From Streptomyces xinghaiensis S187 (GTDB lineage: Bacteria > Actinomycetota > Actinomycetes > Streptomycetales > Streptomycetaceae), in the NCBI RefSeq assembly GCF_000220705.2, contig NZ_CP023202.1, positions 3,596,001-3,660,000 on the forward strand: 64,000 bases of DNA. The letters run 5' to 3'. The notes beneath the pieces are model-generated. The model was not told the DNA's origin, did not search any database, and saw only the letters and a program-made list of their open reading frames with translations. Positions 58,618 through 64,000 of this stretch are shown here, piece by piece. The position numbers and the translations under genes are program-made. Position 1 is the stretch's first letter. The number at the start of each line of letters is the position of its first letter.

Positions 58618-60390
58618 ATGCATCGGTACCGGTCCCACACCTGCGGCGAACTCCGCGCCGCTGACGTCGACACCGAGGTGCGACTGAGCGGCTGGCTGCA
58701 CAATCGTCGCGATCTGGGCGGCATCCTCTTCGTCGATCTCCGCGACCACTACGGCCTGGTCCAGCTCGTGGCCCGGCCGGGCACGCCGGCCAACGAGGCG
58801 CTGGGCTCGCTGACCAAGGAGACCGTCGTACGGATCGACGGCCGGGTCAGCGCCCGCGGCGCCGAGAACGTCAACCCCGACCTGCCGACCGGCGAGATCG
58901 AGATCGAGGTCGACGGGGTCGAGGTGCTGGGCGAGGCCGAGCCGCTGCCGTTCACGATCAACGCTGAGGACGGGGTGAACGAGGAGCGCCGGCTGGAGTA
59001 CCGCTTCCTCGACCTGCGCCGCGAGCGCATGCACCGCAACATCGTCCTGCGCTCCCAGGTGATCGCCTACCTCCGCCGGGAGATGACCGCCCTCGGCTTC
59101 ATGGACATGGCGACGCCGATCCTCTCGGCCACCTCGCCCGAGGGCGCCCGCGACTTCCTCGTCCCCTCCCGGCTGCACGCCGGCAAGTTCTACGCGCTGC
59201 CGCAGGCCCCGCAGCAGTTCAAGCAGCTGCTGATGATCGCGGGCTTCGACCGCTACTTCCAGATCGCCCCCTGCTTCCGCGACGAGGACGCCCGCGCCGA
59301 CCGTTCGCCGGGCGAGTTCTACCAGCTCGACATCGAGATGAGCTTCGTCGAGCAGGAGGACGTCTTCGGGGTCATCGAGAAGGTGATGACGGACCTGTTC
59401 ACCGAGTTCGGGCAGGGCCGCGAGGTCACCTCGCCGTTCCCGCGCATCCCCTTCCGCGAGGCGCTGCTCAAGTACGGCAGCGACAAGCCGGACCTGCGCG
59501 CCGGGCTGGAGCTCACCGACGTCTCGCACATCTTCGCGGACTCGGGCTTCAAGGCCTTCGCCGGCAAGCACGTCCGCGCGCTGGCCGTACCGGACACCGC
59601 GGAGCAGCCGCGGAAGTTCTTCGACCAGATGGGCGAGTTCGCCGTCGAGCAGGGCGCCAAGGGCCTGGCCTGGGTCCGGATCGGCGAGGACGCGAAGCTC
59701 ACCGGCCCGATCGCGAAGTTCCTCACCGAGGACGACACCGAGCGGCTGATCGCCGAGGTCGGCGGCAAGCCCGGCACCGCGGTGTTCTTCGGCGCCGGCG
59801 AGTTCGACGAGGTCTCGAAGATCATGGGCGCCGTCCGCGTCGAGGCCGCCCGCCGGGCCGGGCACTTCGAGGAGAACGTCTTCCGCTTCTGCTGGATCGT
59901 CGACTTCCCGATGTTCGAGAAGAACGAGGACACCGGCGAGATCGAGTTCTCCCACAACCCCTTCTCCATGCCGCAGGGCGGCCTGGAGGCGCTCCGGGAG
60001 AAGGACCCGCTGGACATCCTCGCCTGGCAGTACGACATCGTCTGCAACGGCGTGGAGCTGTCCTCCGGCGCCATCCGGAACCACGAGCCCGACGTCATGT
60101 ACGAGGCCTTCGGGATCGCCGGTTACTCCCGGGACGAGGTCGAGCGCGAGTTCGGCGGCATGCTGCGCGCCTTCAAGTTCGGCGCCCCGCCGCACGGCGG
60201 CATCGCCCCGGGCGTGGACCGCATGGTGATGCTGCTGGCCGACGAGCCCAACATCCGCGAGACCATCGCCTTCCCGCTCAACGGCAACGCCCAGGACCTG
60301 CTGATGGGCGCCCCGACCGAGGTCGAGGAGGCCCGCCTCCGGGAGCTCCACCTCAGCCTGCGGAAGCCGCAGGTGAAGCAGGAGCGGTAA
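58618..60390 (+). CDS. aspS: Aspartate-tRNA ligase
   Basis: The 590-aa bacterial-type AspRS. An N-terminal OB-fold (VRLSGWLHNRRDLGGILFVD) recognises the anticodon. The class II core has motif 2 in CFRDEDARADRSPGEFYQLD and motif 3 in GAPPHGGIAPGVDRMVMLLA. The bacterial GAD insertion domain lies between, at about residues 290-410. Length and motifs are normal for actinobacteria. It starts at ATG 58618 with the conserved MHRYRSHTCGEL opening and is followed by a strong terminator. Confidence 0.97.
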   Translation: MHRYRSHTCGELRAADVDTEVRLSGWLHNRRDLGGILFVDLRDHYGLVQLVARPGTPANEALGSLTKETVVRIDGRVSARGAENVNPDLPTGEIEIEVDGVEVLGEAEPLPFTINAEDGVNEERRLEYRFLDLRRERMHRNIVLRSQVIAYLRREMTALGFMDMATPILSATSPEGARDFLVPSRLHAGKFYALPQAPQQFKQLLMIAGFDRYFQIAPCFRDEDARADRSPGEFYQLDIEMSFVEQEDVFGVIEKVMTDLFTEFGQGREVTSPFPRIPFREALLKYGSDKPDLRAGLELTDVSHIFADSGFKAFAGKHVRALAVPDTAEQPRKFFDQMGEFAVEQGAKGLAWVRIGEDAKLTGPIAKFLTEDDTERLIAEVGGKPGTAVFFGAGEFDEVSKIMGAVRVEAARRAGHFEENVFRFCWIVDFPMFEKNEDTGEIEFSHNPFSMPQGGLEALREKDPLDILAWQYDIVCNGVELSSGAIRNHEPDVMYEAFGIAGYSRDEVEREFGGMLRAFKFGAPPHGGIAPGVDRMVMLLADEPNIRETIAFPLNGNAQDLLMGAPTEVEEARLRELHLSLRKPQVKQER

Positions 60391-60417
60391 GCGGCGGGCG
60401 GAAGCCCTGGAAGCGAC

Positions 60418-60455
60418 TTCGGCCCGGCACCCTCGAGCGAGGGTGCCGGGCCGAA
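60418..60455. terminator. Perfect 18-bp hairpin after aspS
   Basis: Arms 60418-60435 (TTCGGCCCGGCACCCTCG) and 60438-60455 are exact complements with only two unpaired bases between them. Located between convergent aspS and vapC, it is the strongest hairpin in the window and should act in both directions. Confidence 0.9.
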
Positions 60456-60467
60456 AGTCTTGGGCTG

Positions 60468-60863
60468 TCAGTCGATGACCCTGACCGGGCAGCGAAGGCC
60501 CGGGGCGCGGGCCAGGCGGCCGTCCGCCGTGAGCAGTGCGCAGTCGTAGGCCTCGGCCGCGGCCACGTAGGTGGCGTCGTACATCGTGAGGTTGCCGTGG
60601 AATTCCCAGACGCGCTGGAGCAGCACCCGGGTCAGCGGGACCACGGGGCTCAGCTGGGAGAGGGCGGACACCGCGTCGACGGCGTGCTCCCGGGTGATCT
60701 TGCCGCCCAGCAGATTGCCCCGGATCACGGACATCACCTCGACCGTCCAGTGCTCCGGGGAGATCCAGCGGTCGTCCGCGGCCAGGGCCTCTCGGCACCG
60801 GTCACCCGTGGGCCCCTCGTCCAGGAGTGAGAAGGCGTAAACGGAGGCATCGACAACGATCAC
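60468..60863 (-). CDS. vapC: PIN-domain toxin, VapC family
   Basis: A 131-aa PIN-domain ribonuclease. The four acidic active-site positions are present: Asp in MIVVDASVY, Glu in TVEVMSVIRG, Asp in MYDATYVAAAEA and Asp in LLTADGRLA. Length is typical of VapC. GTG 60863 overlaps the antitoxin stop (GTGA), the usual order antitoxin then toxin. Such toxins cut specific tRNA or rRNA; the target cannot be predicted. Confidence 0.9.
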   Translation of the reverse strand: MIVVDASVYAFSLLDEGPTGDRCREALAADDRWISPEHWTVEVMSVIRGNLLGGKITREHAVDAVSALSQLSPVVPLTRVLLQRVWEFHGNLTMYDATYVAAAEAYDCALLTADGRLARAPGLRCPVRVID

Positions 60864-61126
60864 TGCGCGGCCTCCGGAAGGCCGAGGTGCGCCAGCCGCT
60901 CCGCGCGGGCCTCGTCCAGGGCTCCGAGGGTGTCCTCCTTGGAGAGGTGGGTGCCGTACCGCTTGTCGGCGAACCGCTCCAGGACGGCCAGGTTGTCCCT
61001 GCGGCGGACCTCGTCGTTGACCAGGTCGAAGAGATAGGCCTGCAAGGACTGCCCGCGTTGCTCCGCTATCGCCGCCAGACGGTCGCGGACGTCTTCGGGC
61101 ACATCACGGATCTGGAGAGCTACCAT
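60860..61126 (-). CDS. vapB: FitA/VapB-type antitoxin
   Basis: An 88-aa antitoxin. The N-terminal ribbon-helix-helix (MVALQIRDVPEDVRDRLAAI, AEQRGQSLQAYLFDLV) binds DNA as a dimer; the C-terminal part would wrap the toxin active site. ATG 61126 lies inside a perfect inverted repeat. A TACAAT hexamer on the same strand (61139 to 61134) ends seven bases before the A of the ATG, so the mRNA is probably leaderless. No ribosome site is visible upstream, consistent with that. Confidence 0.88.
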   Translation of the reverse strand: MVALQIRDVPEDVRDRLAAIAEQRGQSLQAYLFDLVNDEVRRRDNLAVLERFADKRYGTHLSKEDTLGALDEARAERLAHLGLPEAAQ

Positions 61127-61149
61127 GCATGCGATTGTACATGCATGGT
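61122..61149. promoter_or_regulatory. VapBC operator-promoter: inverted repeat overlapping the antitoxin start
   Basis: ACCATGCAT (61122-61130) and ATGCATGGT (61141-61149) are perfect 9-bp complements with a 10-bp spacer. The spacer contains GTACAATC on the minus strand, whose TACAAT is a good -10. The antitoxin ATG is part of the left arm. Binding of VapB or VapBC would cover both promoter and start, giving tight self-control. Confidence 0.78.
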
Positions 61150-61249
61150 GTCCGGTTTGTGTGGTCCATCGGGGATTGGTTCTGCCGGTGTGCCGAAGCC
61201 CCGGGCTCACCGGGCCCGGGGCTTCCTCTGGTGCCGGGGAAGGCGGCGG

Positions 61250-62974
61250 TTACTCCTCGCCGCCGAAGCGCTCGCGGTAGGCGGCCAGGTCGTCCTCGGT
61301 GATCTTGGCGAAGAGGACCGGCGGGACGGTGAAGGCCGTGCCGGCCGGGACGGCGGCCAGGGCCGCGGCCTCCTCGGCGGTGACCCAGGCGGCGGTGTCG
61401 TCCTTCAGGTCGAACGCGGCGCGCATGGCCCGGGCCGAGGCCGGGATGAACGGCTCGGAGACCACCGCGTAGAGGTGGATGAGGTTCATGGCCGTACGGA
61501 GGGTGAGCGCCGCCGCGTCCTGGTCGGTCTTGATCTCCAGCCAGGGGGCCTTCTCCTCCAGGTAGGAGTTGCCCGCGCTCCACAGGGCGCGCAGCGCCTG
61601 CGCCGCCTTGCGGAACTGCAGCTCCTCCATGTGCCGCTCGTACTCGGCGAGCAGGCCCGCGATCTCCCCGCCCAGCTTCCGCTCGGCCTCGCCGGCCTCC
61701 GCGCCCGCCGGGACGGTGTCGCCGAAGCGCTTGCGGGAGAAGGAAAGCACCCGGTTGACGAAGTTGCCGAGGGTGTCGGCGAGGTCCTTGTTGACGACCG
61801 AGGAGAACAGCTCCCAGGAGAAGGAGGTGTCGTCCGACTCGGGGGCGTTCGCCATCAGGAAGTAGCGCCAGTAGTCGGCCGGCAGCAGCTCCAGGGCCGC
61901 GTCGGTGAAGACACCGCGCCGCTGGGAGGTGGAGAACTTCCCGCCGTAGTAGGTGAGCCAGTTGAAGGCCTTGACGTAGTCGACCTTCTTCCAGGGCTCG
62001 CGGGTGCCGAGCTGGGTGGCCGGGAACATCACCGTGTGGAACGGGACGTTGTCCTTGGCCATGAACTCGGTGTAGCGGACGTCGTCCGCGCCCGCGGGCT
62101 CGTACCACCAGGACTTCCAGTCCCGGACCTCGCCCTCGCCCGCGCGGTCCGCCCACTCCTTGGTGGCGCCGATGTACTCGATCGGGGCGTCGAACCAGAC
62201 GTAGAAGACCTTGCCCTCGGCGGCCAGCTCGGGCCAGGTGTCGGCCGGGACCGGGACGCCCCAGTCCAGGTCGCGGGTGATCGAGCGGTCGTGGAGGCCC
62301 TCGGTCAGCCACTTGCGGGCGATGGAGGAGGCGAGCGTCGGCCATGCGTCGCCGCAGGCGTCGATCCACGCCTCGACCTCGCCGGCCAGCTTCGACTGGA
62401 GCAGGAAGAGGTGCTTGGTCTCGCGGATCTCCAGATCGGCGCTGCCGCTGATCGCGGAGCGGGGCTCGATCAGATCGGTGGGGTCGAGCACGCGCGTGCA
62501 GTTCTCGCACTGGTCGCCGCGGGCCTTGTCGTAGCCGCAGTGCGGGCAGGTGCCGACGATGTAGCGGTCCGGCAGGAAGCGGTCGTCGGCGAGGGAGAAC
62601 ACCTGGCGGATCGCGCGCTCCTCGATGAAGCCGTTCTCCTTGAGGCGGCGCGCGAAGTGCTGGGTGATCTCGATGTTCTGCTCGGAGGAGCTGCGGCCGA
62701 AGTAGTCGAACTCCAGGCCGAAGCCGTCGTAGACGGCCTTCTGCGCGTCGTGCTGCCCGGCGCAGAACTCGTCCACCGGCAGCCCGGCCTCCTTGGCGGC
62801 CAGTTCCGCCGGGGTGCCGTGCTCGTCGGTCGCGCAGATGTACAGCACCTCGTGACCGCGCTGCCGCAGATAGCGGGCGTACACATCGGCCGGGAGCATG
62901 GACCCCACCATGTTGCCCAGGTGCTTGATCCCGTTGATGTACGGAAGGGCGCTGGTGATGAGGTGTCGAGCCAT
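61250..62974 (-). CDS. metG: Methionine-tRNA ligase
   Basis: A 574-aa class I MetRS of the zinc-containing type. The HIGH-equivalent is in SALPYINGIKHLGN. A single zinc knuckle is formed by CPHCGYDKARGDQCENC near residue 145. The KMSKS-equivalent reads KFSTSQRRG, a variant I recall as normal in actinobacterial MetRS. The anticodon-binding helical domain follows (ALWSAGNSYLEEKAPWLEIK). It has no C-terminal tRNA-binding EMAP-like domain. ATG 62974 starts the conserved MARHLITSALPY. Confidence 0.96.
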   Translation of the reverse strand: MARHLITSALPYINGIKHLGNMVGSMLPADVYARYLRQRGHEVLYICATDEHGTPAELAAKEAGLPVDEFCAGQHDAQKAVYDGFGLEFDYFGRSSSEQNIEITQHFARRLKENGFIEERAIRQVFSLADDRFLPDRYIVGTCPHCGYDKARGDQCENCTRVLDPTDLIEPRSAISGSADLEIRETKHLFLLQSKLAGEVEAWIDACGDAWPTLASSIARKWLTEGLHDRSITRDLDWGVPVPADTWPELAAEGKVFYVWFDAPIEYIGATKEWADRAGEGEVRDWKSWWYEPAGADDVRYTEFMAKDNVPFHTVMFPATQLGTREPWKKVDYVKAFNWLTYYGGKFSTSQRRGVFTDAALELLPADYWRYFLMANAPESDDTSFSWELFSSVVNKDLADTLGNFVNRVLSFSRKRFGDTVPAGAEAGEAERKLGGEIAGLLAEYERHMEELQFRKAAQALRALWSAGNSYLEEKAPWLEIKTDQDAAALTLRTAMNLIHLYAVVSEPFIPASARAMRAAFDLKDDTAAWVTAEEAAALAAVPAGTAFTVPPVLFAKITEDDLAAYRERFGGEE

Positions 62975-63267
62975 TGCGGCTGCTCCCGGGTAGCAGGTGG
63001 ATGCGCGGAGTGATGAAGGGTTCTGCGGGCGGTCAATATCGTATCGGAGCGGGTGGCGCCACCCGTCCGGCTATCCGGTGGGCGGACGCCGGGCGGTGAC
63101 CGGGCGACTCCGTCCCGCTGCCGGGGCGGTCCCCCGGCATCAGGGCGGCGTGAAGATTGCCGGAACCCGGCAGTGCGCCGGGGCCCTTCCGGCTGCGAGA
63201 CTGCCCGGAACGCGGGAAGTGCGGGGCGCGTACGGGGTCCCGCTCCACGCGGGGAGAGGGGGGCCGG

Positions 63268-63765
63268 ATGGCGTGGTTTCTGGGACTCGGTGCGGCGGGG
63301 CTGGTGCTGCTGGTCCTCGCGTTCGTCTTCGACGGCGTGCTGGACGGTGTGCTGGACGGGGCCTTCGGGGGGATGGTCTCGCTGCCGGCCCTGGCCGGGT
63401 TCGTCTCGATGCTCGGCTTCGGCGGCGCCATCGTCCTCGGCACCACGGGGGCGGGTCCCGTCGGCGCGACCGCGGCCGGGACGGCCGCCGGGCTGGGCAC
63501 GGCCTGGCTGGTGGTCCGGCTGAGCCGGGTGCTGATGCGGGACCAGACCGCGCCGACGCTCCGCTCCGCCGACCTGGTGGGCACCCCGGGCTCGGTGGTG
63601 ACGCCCATCCCGCCGGGCGGTTACGGCGAGGTGCTGCTCCGGGTCGGGGGCCAGCCCCTCAAGTACGCGGCGCGCAGCGAGGTGGCGCAGCCGCTCGGTG
63701 AGGAGATCTGGGTGACGGCCGCGCTGTCCAGTACGGCGGTCGAGGTGCGCGCCGTGGAGCGCTAG
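63268..63765 (+). CDS. NfeD-like membrane protein
   Basis: A 165-aa protein. Three hydrophobic segments (FLGLGAAGLVLLVLAFVF, LAGFVSMLGFGGAIVLG, and ATAAGTAAGLGTAWLVV) precede a C-terminal OB-fold-like domain (LVGTPGSVVTPIPPGGYGEV, LKYAARSEVAQPLGEEIWVT). This is the short NfeD architecture, usually paired with a flotillin/SPFH gene. The bases after it (63766-64000) contain only Pro/Arg-type GC-rich DNA and AGAGAGG at the very edge, which may be the ribosome site of the next gene. GGGGAGAGGGGGG precedes ATG 63268. Confidence 0.82.
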   Translation: MAWFLGLGAAGLVLLVLAFVFDGVLDGVLDGAFGGMVSLPALAGFVSMLGFGGAIVLGTTGAGPVGATAAGTAAGLGTAWLVVRLSRVLMRDQTAPTLRSADLVGTPGSVVTPIPPGGYGEVLLRVGGQPLKYAARSEVAQPLGEEIWVTAALSSTAVEVRAVER

Positions 63766-64000
63766 CGGGCCTGCCCGGTTCCGTCCGTCGGCCCGCCGGT
63801 CGGTCCGTCCACCCGCCGGCCGTCCGCCGGGCCGTCCGCCTTGTCCGCCCGTCCGCTCGCCCGTCGGCCGTCCCCGGCCCCGCCGCGGGTCGTCCCGCCG
63901 TCCGGGCGCCGCCGGTTCGTACGTCCACGGGGGGACGGGCGAACCGGCCCTCGGGCCGCCCCAGTTGTTATGCATCATCCGGTAGTCCGCAGAGAGGCAG

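Overview
The window is a stretch of actinobacterial chromosome, almost certainly Streptomyces. It has very high GC with G/C at most third codon positions, many GTG starts, frequent ATGA/GTGA stop-start overlaps, a Bpa-type proteasome activator, mycothiol-type enzyme families and two branched-chain 2-oxoacid dehydrogenase (bkd) clusters. I saw no tRNA, rRNA, CRISPR array, transposase or integrase.

Region 1 (1-14.4 kb) is phenylacetate catabolism. The ring-epoxidase operon paaABCDE reads leftward from 4298. paaN (leftward), paaH and the TetR gene paaR (rightward) lie at 10.3-14.4 kb. Between them are an SdpA/SdpB-like DUF5819-HTTM pair coupled to a TrmH-type methyltransferase, and a divergent GH4 glycosidase / PfkB kinase pair. 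A 16-bp palindrome is shared by the paaA and paaN/paaH control regions, with a weaker copy before the first bkd operon.

Region 2 (14.4-37.5 kb) starts with an Lrp-type regulator divergent from a bkd-type E1alpha-E1beta-E2 operon. Then come a coupled mobA-moeA-potassium channel operon, a quinone oxidoreductase, a proteasome activator, two divergent Ser/Thr kinases and a phosphotransferase. A second bkd operon begins about 12 kb after the end of the first and is followed by a coupled GntR-MFS pair.

Region 3 (37.6-47.4 kb) alternates core genes (mycothiol-dependent isomerase-like, nitrilase-fold hydrolase, thioredoxin-NHL protein) with two accessory islets. Islet A (39.5-42.3 kb) holds an XRE-TPR regulator, two small coupled genes, a small GntR protein, a truncated paralogue and a possible toxin-antitoxin remnant. 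Islet B (44.4-47.4 kb) is the most interesting locus. An XRE-TPR regulator faces an operon of two tiny overlapping genes (39 and 53 aa) that share a Pro-rich motif ending in Asp-Gly, coupled by GTGA overlap to a protein-isoaspartyl-methyltransferase homologue of the RiPP-associated kind. This looks like a minimal aspartimide-forming (imiditide-like) peptide pathway.

Region 4 (47.7-64 kb) is mostly core: a DUF6458 protein, M18 aminopeptidase, long acyl-CoA dehydrogenase, SseB protein, a secreted GH16/GH64 beta-1,3-glucanase pair behind a GAGAGCGCTCTC palindrome, a pirin, a PAS-GAF-SpoIIE-ATPase phosphatase, aspS, a VapBC module with an apparently leaderless, self-operator promoter, metG and an NfeD-like protein.

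The genes suggest a soil saprophyte that degrades aromatic acids and branched-chain amino acids, attacks fungal walls and signals through Ser/Thr phosphorylation. Functions are inferred from sequence families and visible motifs only; no database search was run.
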